64,000 nt of DNA from Haliea sp. (GTDB taxonomy: Bacteria; Pseudomonadota; Gammaproteobacteria; Pseudomonadales; Halieaceae). Location of the stretch: NCBI GenBank assembly GCA_002692965.1, contig NZNC01000008.1:56238-120237 (forward strand). Direction: 5' to 3'. Positions 29,041 to 40,071 of this stretch are shown here, piece by piece (within the stretch, counting starts at the first letter, position 1; each line of letters opens with the position of its first letter). Made by a program: the position numbers and the translations under genes. Below the pieces are notes generated by a model that was not told where the DNA came from, ran no database searches, and worked only from the letters and a program-made list of their open reading frames with translations.

Positions 29041-29170
29041 GGAGTGCAGTACTGCAACAACGATGAAGCGGAGGGCTTTGTCGGTGGTTAACTGCCTCTG
29101 TTCCATGGCGCTCGCCACTCTTACCCCTCCCTCAATCATTGTTTTTACAATTGCCGATTGAGGATTGATC

Positions 29171-31033
29171 ATGAAAAACCTGCCTGTTTTCCGCAGTACC
29201 CTTGCGGGCTGTTGCTGTTTCTTGCCGCTGCAGCCTGTCATTGCTTCGTCCGATATTGATGAGCTTGTTGTGACGGCTACTCGTACACCGGTAGCCATGG
29301 CCGACAGCCTGGCGTCCGTCACCGCCATCAGTCGGCCGGACCTCGAGGCCCGTCAGCCTCTGGATCTGGTTGATGTTTTCCGCCAGGTGCCGAGCCTGGA
29401 CATCAGTCGCAGCGGTGGACCCGGGTCCGCCACCAGCCTGTACACCCGGGGCACCGCCAGTGGCCACACGCTGATTCTGGTCGACGGCCAGCGGGTGAGC
29501 AGTGCCACCCTGGGCAGTGCCAATTTCCAGTTTCTCAACCCGGACCAGATCGAGCGCATTGAAGTCGTGCGCGGGGCACGCTCCAGCTTGTACGGTAGTG
29601 AGGCGATCGGCGGCGTGATTCAGATCTTTACCCGCGACGGTTCCGCCAGCGAGGGCAGCTACCTCACCACAGCGGCCGGCAGCAATGCGATGTACCGGCT
29701 CGCGCTGGGCTCCAGTGGCAACAGCGGCAACTGGCGCTACGGGGTACATGCTTCGTACCTGGAAACGGAGGGTATCGACAATCTGGCAATCGATACCGGC
29801 TTCAACAAGGATCGGGATGGCTACCGCAACAAATCCGTCAGCGCGAGCACGGGTTACCGGTTTGACAATGGCGCAGATCTCTCCTTTCGTTACCTGGAGA
29901 GCAATAACCGCAACGAGCATGACAGTGCTTCCAATGCCTCGGAGAAGCCCTATAGCGAAGGCATCGTACAAAATATCAATCTGCGCGGACGGCTGCCTTT
30001 GACCGATGTCTGGAGCACGGAGCTCTCCCTCGGCGTTTCCACGGATGACAGCGACAACTTCGACAGCGTTACCGGCCTAAACCAGGGGGATTTTCGCACG
30101 GAAAGGCAGCAGCTTTTTTGGCAGAACGACATTGTCGTGGCCGAGGGGCATCTTCTCACCCTGGGCTACGATTACTACGAGGATGACGTTGCCAGCAACT
30201 CCAACGATTACCTCGATGGACTGGGTAACCCGGTGCGCAGTCGAGACAACAAAGCGCTGTTTGGACAATACCAGGCAAGCTGGCGCCAGCTGGATGTGGT
30301 GCTGGGCCTGAGGGAAGACGACAACCAGGAATTTGGTGACCACACTACCGGCAATGCCGCGATTGGTCTGCAGTTGAGTGAGTCCTACAAGCTCATCGCG
30401 TCCTGGTCTGAGGGTTTCAAGGCGCCGACCTTCAATGACCTCTACTGGCCGGCCGGCCCCTTTAGTGCGGGGAACCCCGATCTGGAGCCAGAGTCCTCGG
30501 AGAATAGCGAGCTGAGTCTGCGCGGCGATTACGATGACTGGCACTGGTCTATCGCCTATTTCGAGAACGACGTGGAAAACCTGATTGATTGGGCACCGGG
30601 CGCGGATTTTGTCTGGCGACCCTACAACGTCAGTGACGCAGAGATAAGCGGCGCCGAGTTTGCGATAGGTGGTGACATGCTGGGTTGGCGTGTCGATGCT
30701 GCCTACAGCTATGTCGAGCCAAGGGACAGCGGTACCGACAAGTTGCTGATCAAGCGCAGTCGCGACAATCTGACGCTGAATGCCAATCGGGAGTTTGATG
30801 CCCTGACACTCGGTCTGTCGCTGAAAAGTCAGGGGCAGCGCTATACCAATACCGCGAATACCGAATCTCTGGGCGGCTACGCCACCTTCGATCTGCGGCT
30901 TGGCTACCGCTTGACCCGTCAGCTGGAAACGACCTTCAAGATGGAGAATATCTTTGACAGGGACTACCAGCTCAACAAGGGCTACAACCAGGAGGGGCGT
31001 GAATGGCAGCTGGGTTTGACCTACACGTTCTGA
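29171..31033 (+). CDS. btuB: TonB-dependent cobalamin receptor
   Basis: A 620-aa outer-membrane receptor. Signal peptide about 1-26, TonB box DELVVTATRTP at 30-40, and a plug with VEVVRGARSSLYGSEAIGG-type motifs (IERIEVVRGARSSLYGSEA, followed by IGGVIQIFT). These are the BtuB wording. The C-terminus ends in aromatic LGLTYTF as expected for barrel insertion. GAGG 7 bp upstream supports the ATG at 29171 over the TTG at 29165. The riboswitch in its leader supports corrinoid uptake. It works with BtuF (13766) and an unseen BtuCD. Confidence 0.94.
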   Translation: MKNLPVFRSTLAGCCCFLPLQPVIASSDIDELVVTATRTPVAMADSLASVTAISRPDLEARQPLDLVDVFRQVPSLDISRSGGPGSATSLYTRGTASGHTLILVDGQRVSSATLGSANFQFLNPDQIERIEVVRGARSSLYGSEAIGGVIQIFTRDGSASEGSYLTTAAGSNAMYRLALGSSGNSGNWRYGVHASYLETEGIDNLAIDTGFNKDRDGYRNKSVSASTGYRFDNGADLSFRYLESNNRNEHDSASNASEKPYSEGIVQNINLRGRLPLTDVWSTELSLGVSTDDSDNFDSVTGLNQGDFRTERQQLFWQNDIVVAEGHLLTLGYDYYEDDVASNSNDYLDGLGNPVRSRDNKALFGQYQASWRQLDVVLGLREDDNQEFGDHTTGNAAIGLQLSESYKLIASWSEGFKAPTFNDLYWPAGPFSAGNPDLEPESSENSELSLRGDYDDWHWSIAYFENDVENLIDWAPGADFVWRPYNVSDAEISGAEFAIGGDMLGWRVDAAYSYVEPRDSGTDKLLIKRSRDNLTLNANREFDALTLGLSLKSQGQRYTNTANTESLGGYATFDLRLGYRLTRQLETTFKMENIFDRDYQLNKGYNQEGREWQLGLTYTF

Positions 31034-31176
31034 TTCCGGGCTGAACCTGAGGGTTTTGATCAGAGTCGCTTTTCACTCGCCAGACCGGATGGCTGACATG
31101 AAGGCGTTCATGGCGGCTGCCCGGTCGGTTTTGTCTGAAAGCACTGTCGGTCAACCACCATTACGGGGCTGTACTC

Positions 31177-31860
31177 ATGAATGTCGAGGATTTCTACCGC
31201 CTGCTTTTCAGTCGCCGGGATGTCCGGGGCGAATACCTGCCGGACCCGGTGTGCCCCGAGGTATTGGCGCGTATCCTCAACGCGGCACACCATGCGCCAT
31301 CGGTCGGCCTGTCCCAGCCCTGGAATTTCATTGTCGTGCGGGAAGCGTCCAGGCGCCGTGCAGTCTATCGGGAGTTCACGGCTTGCCGCGAACGAGAGGC
31401 TGCTCACTTCGAGGGAGAGCAACGCCAGCGGTATGATCGGCTCCGGCTCGAAGGCATTCTCACGGCTCCCGTGAACATTTGTGTCACCTGTGATCGCTCA
31501 CGGGCCGGTCCCGCCGTCCTGGGGAGAACGCAGCAGCCGGATACCGACATCTACAGCACGGTCTGCGCGATTCAGAATCTCTGGTTGGCGGCGAGAGCCG
31601 AAGGTCTGGGGCTAGGTTGGGTTTCCATCCTTCGGACGGATGTGCTGAAGACCTTGTTTGCATTGCCGGAATCGGTGGAGCCGATAGCCTATCTTTGCCT
31701 GGGGCATGTCAGCGATTTTTATAGTCGGCCTGAACTTGAGGTTAGAGGATGGCGCAATCGCCTGCCCCTCGAAAGTCTGGTATGGCTAGACCAATGGGGG
31801 GAGACCAGCGCGGAAGACCCGTTGCTGGTGTCAGTGCGCCGTGTTTCCGCACTAGACTGA
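31177..31860 (+). CDS. bluB: 5,6-dimethylbenzimidazole synthase
   Basis: A 227-aa FMN-dependent nitroreductase-fold enzyme that converts FMNH2 and O2 to dimethylbenzimidazole, the lower ligand of cobalamin. Signatures are SRRDVRGEYLPDPV near the N-terminus (FMN phosphate contacts), HHAPSVGLSQPWNFI, the acidic/Gly loop QQPDTDIYSTVCAIQN and GLGLGWVSIL. It follows btuB by 143 bp without an obvious riboswitch of its own. It is convergent with the BCCT gene with a 22-bp gap. It supplies CobT. Requires oxygen, so the host makes its lower ligand aerobically. Confidence 0.94.
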   Translation: MNVEDFYRLLFSRRDVRGEYLPDPVCPEVLARILNAAHHAPSVGLSQPWNFIVVREASRRRAVYREFTACREREAAHFEGEQRQRYDRLRLEGILTAPVNICVTCDRSRAGPAVLGRTQQPDTDIYSTVCAIQNLWLAARAEGLGLGWVSILRTDVLKTLFALPESVEPIAYLCLGHVSDFYSRPELEVRGWRNRLPLESLVWLDQWGETSAEDPLLVSVRRVSALD

Positions 31861-31882
31861 GCATTGACGGCGCTCCCGCGGG

Positions 31883-33505
31883 TCATTGCAGGTGCCGGTA
31901 TGATGTGTCGTCGCTCCCTCCGGCGACGGGCGCCGGGTTTTGCTCGTCCCGCTGCCTTGCCTCATAGTCCTCAAGCATTCGCTGCATGCGTTCCGCTAGC
32001 AGGGCGGCATGCAGTTGTTGTTGGCGCTGCTCGTCGCGCAGGGATCGGAGCAGTGCCGCGGCCATGAAAACCATCAGGATCATGAAGGGAAAAGCCGCAA
32101 GAATGGACATGGTCTGAAGAGCCGCCAGGCCACCACTGAGCAGTAGTATGCCAGCTACCATGACCTGAACCAGTCCCCAGATCACCCGTAGCCAGCGGCT
32201 GGGCGTCAGGACCCCTTTGCCGGTAAACATCCCCAGTACGAAGGTTGCTGAGTTTGCGGAAGTGATGACGAAGAGCACGATCAGTACCAGCACCAGAATG
32301 CCCAGCAGCTCAGGGAAAGGCAGTGAGTTCAGTGTCAGAAAAAGGCCAGAGCTGATTTCGGCGTGAACCGCTTCGCCGATGCCGGCACCTTCGAATAGCT
32401 CGTAGTACAGTGCCGAACCGCCAAAGGTGGCGAACCACACCACGCTGAGCAGTACAGGCATGCCGATAACACCGAGGATAAACTCGCGTATGGTGCGCCC
32501 GCGGGAAATTCGCGCAATGAAACTGCCGACAAAGGGAGCCCAGGAAAGACCCCAGGCCCAGTAAAAAATGGTCCAGCGCTCCACCCAGTCCTCGCCGGTA
32601 TAGGGTGACATGACCAGGCTCATGCCCATCATGTTGCTGAAATAGTCACCGATGGCATTGGTCATTGCGGCAGTGATGAAGTCAGTTGGCCCGGCGAAAA
32701 AGACAAACACCAGCAGGGCGGCGGCGAGCAGCATATTGGCGTCACTGACATAGCGTACACCGCTTTCCAGTGGCATCAGTGAGCAGAGCAGAAATACCAC
32801 CGCCACGCCGCCCAGAATGGCCAGTTGCTGGGTGGTGCCGAAGGCTACCTCGCTGACGGCCCCCAGGCCACTGTTGATCTGGATGATACCCAGCCCCAGT
32901 GTGGTGGCGACGCCGAAGACCGTGGAAACCACCGCCAGGATATTGATGCCATGGCCGACGGGGCCGTCCACGCGATCGCCCAGGCTGGCGCGGAAGGTCT
33001 CACTGATCAGGCCGGCTCGCTGGCGCCGAAAGCGGACGTAGGCAATCGCCAGACCGACGATGGCGAAGTTGGCCCACTGGTGAAAGCCCCAGTGAAACAG
33101 CGCATACTGCATGCCGAGCCTGGCCGCTTCGGGGGATTCGGCGACGGCCTGGCCCAGCGGTGGGTCGTTGTAGTGGGTCATGGGTTCGGCAACCCCCCAG
33201 AACACCAGGCCGCCCCCCATACCCGCCGAGAAGATCATGCCCAGCCAGGCGAGGTAGGGGAATTCCGGTGCCTCCCCGTCCGCCCCGAGGCGTATCTGTC
33301 CGTAATCGGAAAGAGCGATACCCACGCAGAAAAGCAGGAAGCCTGTGGTGACGAACAGGTACATCCAGCCGAAGTGATCGGTGGTGAAATGCAGCGCGGT
33401 ATCAGCTCCCTCGGCAAGCTCCTCGGGCAGGCCCACGCCCACCCCGACGAAGGTCACCAGCAGCAGCAGAGAAATATAGAAAACCCACCCTGGTCGCTTT
33501 TGCAT
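31883..33505 (-). CDS. BCCT-family betaine/choline/carnitine transporter
   Basis: A 540-aa inner-membrane symporter with 12 predicted helices. Visible family elements are the Gly-rich unwound helix GMGGGLVFWGVAEP (95-108), then GFHQWANFAIVGLAIAY and the aromatic substrate box WTIFYWAWGLSWAPFVGSF. The start at 33505 (ATG GCA-type context, SD AAGGAAG) gives the normal N-terminus MQKRPGW. The frame upstream to 33703 runs through the tRNA-derived repeats. The C-terminal 50 residues are charged and probably cytoplasmic, as in osmosensing members. Substrate (betaine, choline, carnitine or DMSP) and Na+ versus H+ coupling cannot be fixed by eye. Confidence 0.92.
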   Translation of the reverse strand: MQKRPGWVFYISLLLLVTFVGVGVGLPEELAEGADTALHFTTDHFGWMYLFVTTGFLLFCVGIALSDYGQIRLGADGEAPEFPYLAWLGMIFSAGMGGGLVFWGVAEPMTHYNDPPLGQAVAESPEAARLGMQYALFHWGFHQWANFAIVGLAIAYVRFRRQRAGLISETFRASLGDRVDGPVGHGINILAVVSTVFGVATTLGLGIIQINSGLGAVSEVAFGTTQQLAILGGVAVVFLLCSLMPLESGVRYVSDANMLLAAALLVFVFFAGPTDFITAAMTNAIGDYFSNMMGMSLVMSPYTGEDWVERWTIFYWAWGLSWAPFVGSFIARISRGRTIREFILGVIGMPVLLSVVWFATFGGSALYYELFEGAGIGEAVHAEISSGLFLTLNSLPFPELLGILVLVLIVLFVITSANSATFVLGMFTGKGVLTPSRWLRVIWGLVQVMVAGILLLSGGLAALQTMSILAAFPFMILMVFMAAALLRSLRDEQRQQQLHAALLAERMQRMLEDYEARQRDEQNPAPVAGGSDDTSYRHLQ

Positions 33506-33574
33506 GCCGCGCTTCCTTCCGCAAGTGTGTGCATTCACCGTCGACAATGGTGAAGCTTGGGGCCAGGAATGCAA

Positions 33575-33732
33575 GGCCGGAGTCGACGGTCCGACGCTTC
33601 GGCCGGCACGCGTGGATTGACCACAGCAACGATGTTCTTGAATTGGTACCGGAGGCCGGAGTCGACGGTCCGACGCTTCGGCCGGCACGCGTGGATTGAC
33701 CACAGCAACGATGTTCTTGAATTGGTACCGGA
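33575..33732. repeat. Two 79-bp tandem repeats containing tRNA-Leu 3'-arm copies
   Basis: Two identical adjacent 79-bp units (33575-33653 and 33654-33732) directly downstream of tRNA-Leu on the - strand. In tRNA orientation each unit contains an 11-nt piece of the T-stem side (ACGCGTGCCGG), a 21-nt stretch replacing the T-loop (starts CCGAAGCGTCGG), the last 17 nt of the tRNA including CCA (TCCGGCCTCCGGTACCA) and a 30-nt linker beginning ATTCAAGAAC. Confidence 0.85.
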
Positions 33733-33809
33733 GGCCGGACTCGAACCGGCACGCGTTTTACCGCATCGGATTTTGAATCCGACGTGTCTACCAATTTCAC
33801 CACTCCGGC
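33723..33809 (-). tRNA. tRNA-Leu(CAA)
   Basis: An 87-nt cloverleaf with encoded CCA. The acceptor GCCGGAG pairs with CTCCGGT. The anticodon stem-loop TCGGA-TTCAAAA-TCCGA gives anticodon CAA. The long variable arm (TGCGGTAAAACGCG region) identifies a type II tRNA, and the T-arm is GCCGG-TTCGAGT-CCGGC. It reads UUG codons. Confidence 0.96.
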
Positions 33810-33975
33810 AGGGCGGGAACGACCCCAGGGAGGGTCGGGAAGAGGGCGGATTATAGCAATCCGGCCGCGCAATTCAATTGCCGTCGCCTTAACCTTGGCG
33901 ATGTTTGCCTGTAAACTTCGCGACTGCCCCGTGACCGGGGTGTTTTCTGAGTACCTTGGCTAAGGAGAAAGGATC

Positions 33976-34215
33976 ATGGCGCTTAAGCTGATCAAGAAAA
34001 CCGAGTCTCACCGCATCTACCAGCGCGGCGACAATCGCTACGCGGTCAAGGATGCCGAGCGCAAGCCGGTCAATGGCGAGGAGAAAGTCGCAGTCCTGGC
34101 TGCCGAGGGCCTGATCAAGGTGCCCGCACCGAAGCCCGCGGAAGAGCCGGTGGAAGAAGAGGGCGCGGGCGAGGCCGCTGAGACCGCCGCCGAAGGCGAG
34201 GCAGACGCCGAGTAA
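33976..34215 (+). CDS. Small protein with acidic Ala/Glu-rich tail, unknown function
   Basis: A 79-aa protein with SD AAGGAG about 8 bp before the ATG. The N-terminal ~48 residues ([20 protein letters not shown] then [13 protein letters not shown]) form a compact basic module. Residues about 52-79 are Pro, Ala and Glu only. I do not recognise the family. The split charge suggests binding to nucleic acid or a ribosome-associated role, but this is a guess. It lies between tRNA-Leu and queA. Confidence 0.75.
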   Translation: MALKLIKKTESHRIYQRGDNRYAVKDAERKPVNGEEKVAVLAAEGLIKVPAPKPAEEPVEEEGAGEAAETAAEGEADAE

Positions 34216-34230
34216 ATCATTGTCCGATCC

Positions 34231-34252
34231 GGGCCTGTGCCCGCACAGGCCC
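34231..34252 (+). terminator. Strong hairpin between the small gene and queA
   Basis: GGGCCTGTG-CCCG-CACAGGCCC is a perfect 9-bp GC-rich stem with a 4-nt loop. No U-tract follows. It ends 7 bp before the queA ATG, where an SD would be expected, and no SD is visible. It may terminate via Rho or influence queA translation. Confidence 0.4.
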
Positions 34253-34259
34253 CATTCCC

Positions 34260-37051
<2,792 letters not shown>

Positions 37052-37055
<4 letters not shown>

Positions 37056-37576
37056 AATACAGTCTCAATGGTCACCGGGTGACCCTGGAGGGCGGCGGTC
37101 ATTTCATCGCACCCAATGCCGCGGTGATCGGGCAGGTTACTCTGCGCGACCGCAGCAGTGTCTGGTTCGGTTGTGTGCTGCGCGGGGATGTGGAGCGTAT
37201 CGATATCGGTCCCGGCAGCAATATCCAGGACGGGTCGGTGCTGCATGCGGACCCGGGTTACCCCCTGGTGGTCGGCGAGAACGTCACCGTGGGCCACAAT
37301 GCCATGCTCCACGGCTGCAGCGTGGGTGACGGCAGCCTGGTGGGGATTGCCGCGGTGGTCCTGAACGGCGCCCGTATCGGCCGCAACTGCCTGATTGGCG
37401 CGGGTGCGCTGGTTACCGAGGGCATGGAGATCCCCGATGGCAGCCTGGTACTGGGTGCGCCGGCCAAGGTGCGCCGCCAGTTCAGCGAGGAGGAGCAGGC
37501 GGCCCTGGCGCTCAATGCCGAGCATTACGTGCGTAACGCCGCGGCCTTCCTGGAGGGCCTGGAGGAGCAGCCGTGA
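37052..37576 (+). CDS. Gamma-carbonic anhydrase-like hexapeptide-repeat protein
   Basis: A 174-aa left-handed beta-helix protein. Putative zinc ligands are His65, His82 and His87 ([19 protein letters not shown]), with many hexapeptide repeats from about 18 to 145. It resembles YrdA/CaiE-type gamma-CA proteins. Carbonic anhydrase activity is not assured for this subgroup. The GTG start with GAGGAGG 8 bp upstream overlaps the Nudix stop as GTGA. The frame from 36962 is rejected. The stop overlaps the next gene. Confidence 0.9.
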
Positions 37577-37803
37577 GTCACGACGAACAGCAGGACGGTG
37601 ACAAGGGGCGTCCCCTCGCAGTCGAGCCGGCGTCACCCTGTGTCTCCATTTGTGCCCTGAATGAGGACGATGTCTGTGTCGGCTGCTACCGCAGCGCCAC
37701 TGAAATAACCGACTGGTTCATGGCCAGCCCGGCGGAGAAACAGGCGATTCTCGACCGTGCCCGGGAGCGCCGACTGGCCGATTGGCCAACCGGGCTGCGT
37801 TAG
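37573..37803 (+). CDS. DUF1289-type small Cys-rich protein
   Basis: A 76-aa protein with four cysteines spaced [20 protein letters not shown] (Cys23, 27, 35, 38), followed by [21 protein letters not shown], split as [11 protein letters not shown] and [10 protein letters not shown]. This is the DUF1289 pattern, likely a metal or Fe-S binding site. Function unknown. The GTG start overlaps the upstream stop as GTGA, and the gene converges on the CorC-like gene 8 bp downstream. Confidence 0.85.
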   Translation: MSHDEQQDGDKGRPLAVEPASPCVSICALNEDDVCVGCYRSATEITDWFMASPAEKQAILDRARERRLADWPTGLR

Positions 37804-37811
37804 TTCGCGGG

Positions 37812-39089
37812 TCAGTTTGTGCGTGTGCCACTCCGGCGCGGGTGGCTGACGCGGACCGATTGCACCACATTCCCCTGCAGCTCCAGTACCTCCAGCTGGT
37901 AGCCGTCGATGCGCAGGCAGACGTTGCCGTCGGGGAAGGACTCCAGGTATTCCAGGATCAGGCCACTGAGGGTCTTGGGGCCGTCGGTCGGCAGGTCCCA
38001 GTTGAGGGCCTTGTTGACATCGCGGATATTGGCGCCCCCGGTGATCAGGTGGCTGCCATCGCGCTGGGGGAAAATGCTGTCGCCGGTGTCACTCAACTTG
38101 GAGGTGAACTCGCCGACGATCTCCTCGAGTATGTCCTCCAGGGCGACAATGCCCATCACGTCGCCATATTCATCCACCACAATGGCCAAACGCAGCTTGT
38201 TGCGCTGGAAGTGCAGCAGCTGGGTGTGCAGCGGCGTGCCCTCGGGGATGAAGTAGGGTGGGTCCATCTCCCGTTCCAGCGCGGCGCGATCGAGGCCCTG
38301 GCGGTCGAGGATCCGGCTCAGATTGCGCATGTGCAGCACGCCGACAATATTATTGACGTCGTCGCGCCACACCGGCAGGCGGGTGTGCGTGCTGGTCTGC
38401 AGGGCGCGCAGGATGGTGTCGTCGTCCTCGTCGAGATCGATGCCGAAGACCTCGTTGCGCGGCACCATCACGTCGTCCACCGACATTTCCTCGAGGTCGA
38501 GGATATTCAGCAGCATGCCCCGGTGCGCCGAGGGAATCAGCGGCCCGGCCTCGTTGACGATGGTGCGCAGCTCCTCGGAGGACAGGTGTTCCTCCTGCCC
38601 CGCGGCCGGGTCGGTGCCGAGCAGGCGCATCAGGCCATTGGTGACAAAATTCACCGCCCAGACCACCGGATACATGACCTTCATCAGCGGCAGCAGGATC
38701 ACGCTGGCGGGAAAGGCAATGCGCTCCGGGCGCAGGGCGGCCAGGGTCTTGGGGGTGATTTCGGCGAAGATCAGGATCACCAGGGTCAGGGCGATGGTCG
38801 CAATGGCAATGCCGGCGTCGCCCCACAGGCGGATGGCCAGGACGGTGGCGATGGCGGAAGCGAGAATGTTGACCAGGTTGTTGCCGATCAGGATCAGTCC
38901 GATCAGGCGATCCGGTCGCTGCAGCAGTTCGCTGGCCCTGCGGGCACCCCGATGCTTCTGCTGACGCAGGTGCTTCAGCCGGTAGCGGTTGAGGGACATC
39001 ATTGCCGTTTCCGAGCTGGAAAAGAACGCGGAAAGGAAGATGAGAAAGACCAGAACTGAGCTGAGCAGACCCAGTGAAGCGTCGTTCAA
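37812..39089 (-). CDS. CNNM/CorC-HlyC family membrane protein with CBS pair
   Basis: A 425-aa protein. The N-terminal DUF21/CNNM membrane domain has about four helices (8-28, 60-85, 92-112, 120-145), with FFSSSETAMMSLNRYRL typical of the family. Then come two CBS domains (about 190-320, LPVWRDDVNNIVGVLHM and DEYGDVMGIVALEDILEEIV) and a C-terminal CorC/HlyC domain. It is likely involved in magnesium/cobalt efflux or homeostasis (YfjD/CorB type). The start is TTG at 39089 with no strong SD, so the exact start is uncertain. Convergent with the DUF1289 gene. Confidence 0.9.
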   Translation of the reverse strand: MNDASLGLLSSVLVFLIFLSAFFSSSETAMMSLNRYRLKHLRQQKHRGARRASELLQRPDRLIGLILIGNNLVNILASAIATVLAIRLWGDAGIAIATIALTLVILIFAEITPKTLAALRPERIAFPASVILLPLMKVMYPVVWAVNFVTNGLMRLLGTDPAAGQEEHLSSEELRTIVNEAGPLIPSAHRGMLLNILDLEEMSVDDVMVPRNEVFGIDLDEDDDTILRALQTSTHTRLPVWRDDVNNIVGVLHMRNLSRILDRQGLDRAALEREMDPPYFIPEGTPLHTQLLHFQRNKLRLAIVVDEYGDVMGIVALEDILEEIVGEFTSKLSDTGDSIFPQRDGSHLITGGANIRDVNKALNWDLPTDGPKTLSGLILEYLESFPDGNVCLRIDGYQLEVLELQGNVVQSVRVSHPRRSGTRTN

Positions 39090-39171
39090 GGCGGGATTGC
39101 ACCTTTGACCGGAATGAAGGCGCTATGGTGAAGAAAAACCCGCGCCCCCGCAAGCCCGTTCGTCGGGCGCG

Positions 39172-39975
39172 TCACGGGCGTTGCAGAACCAGCTCGAGGA
39201 CCAGTTTGGAGCCGAAAAAGGCGAGCACCAGCAGGACAAAGGCCACCAGTGTCAGCCGCACGGCGGTCTGGCTGCGCCAACCCAGCTGGTGGTGTCCCCA
39301 GAGCAGCACGCCGTAGATCACCCAGGCAATGATGGTGAGTATGGTTTTGTGGACCAGATGCTGGGCGAAAATGTTTTCGACAAACAGGAAGCCCGAGACG
39401 ATGGCGGCGCCCAGGACCACGACCCCGGCCCAGAGCAGCTCGAACAGCATCGACTCCATCAGCTGCAGGGGGGGCAGCAGGCGCACGATGCCGGTCGGAT
39501 GGTGGTGTTTCAGCTGGCGATCCTGGACCGCCAGCAGGGCGGCCTGCAGGGCTGCCAGGGTGAGCAGGGCGTAGGCCAGCAAAGAGGCCGACACGTGCAG
39601 CAGGAGTCCGTCCTGCAGTGGGCCGGAGGCGCGGCCGGTCTCCGGTGCGAAGGCGGAGACCAGTACCGCGGCAGCGGACAGTGGCAACAGGGCCAGCAGC
39701 AGGTTCTGCAGCGGTCGCTTCAACAGAAAGACGATGCAGGCCAGATTGATGATGAAGAAAATCAGCGCGGCAATCTTGTAGAAGCCCAGGTGTACGCTGC
39801 TGGTGTCGACGACGCTCTGCCAGGCCACGGCCGCGTGGCAGAGCAGGGCGACACTCCCACTGAGGATCACGCCGAGGCCGAGGCCGCGCCGGCGCTGCAG
39901 GACGTGCATCAGCTGTATCCCCGCCGCGACGAGGTACAACAGCGCGCTGACAATGGCGAGCAGGGACAATGGCAT
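39172..39975 (-). CDS. CcsA/YpjD-like membrane protein
   Basis: A 267-aa polytopic membrane protein with about eight helices, of the cytochrome-c-assembly (CcsA) superfamily. Visible are YLVAAGIQLMHVLQRRRG near the N-terminus, a LHVSASLLAYALLTLAALQA helix with a His, and a late LLWGHHQLGWRS segment with paired His. It lies next to ffh and divergent from it, the usual place of ypjD in gammaproteobacteria. Its biochemical role is not established. ATG at 39975. Confidence 0.85.
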   Translation of the reverse strand: MPLSLLAIVSALLYLVAAGIQLMHVLQRRRGLGLGVILSGSVALLCHAAVAWQSVVDTSSVHLGFYKIAALIFFIINLACIVFLLKRPLQNLLLALLPLSAAAVLVSAFAPETGRASGPLQDGLLLHVSASLLAYALLTLAALQAALLAVQDRQLKHHHPTGIVRLLPPLQLMESMLFELLWAGVVVLGAAIVSGFLFVENIFAQHLVHKTILTIIAWVIYGVLLWGHHQLGWRSQTAVRLTLVAFVLLVLAFFGSKLVLELVLQRP

Positions 39976-40001
39976 GGTTGGGGGGACTGGCCCGGGTGGC
40001 G

Positions 40002-40007
40002 TATACT
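40002..40007 (+). promoter_or_regulatory. Possible -10 element of the ffh promoter
   Basis: TATACT, 65 bp before the ffh ATG, in the 96-bp gap between the divergent genes. The -35 region is poor (TTGGGG at 39978, spacer 18). Confidence 0.4.
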
Positions 40008-40071
40008 GCGCCTTTTGTACCGGTTTGTCTCACTACATTCAATAGCGTGAGCCCCAGCGAGAGTAATTCCC

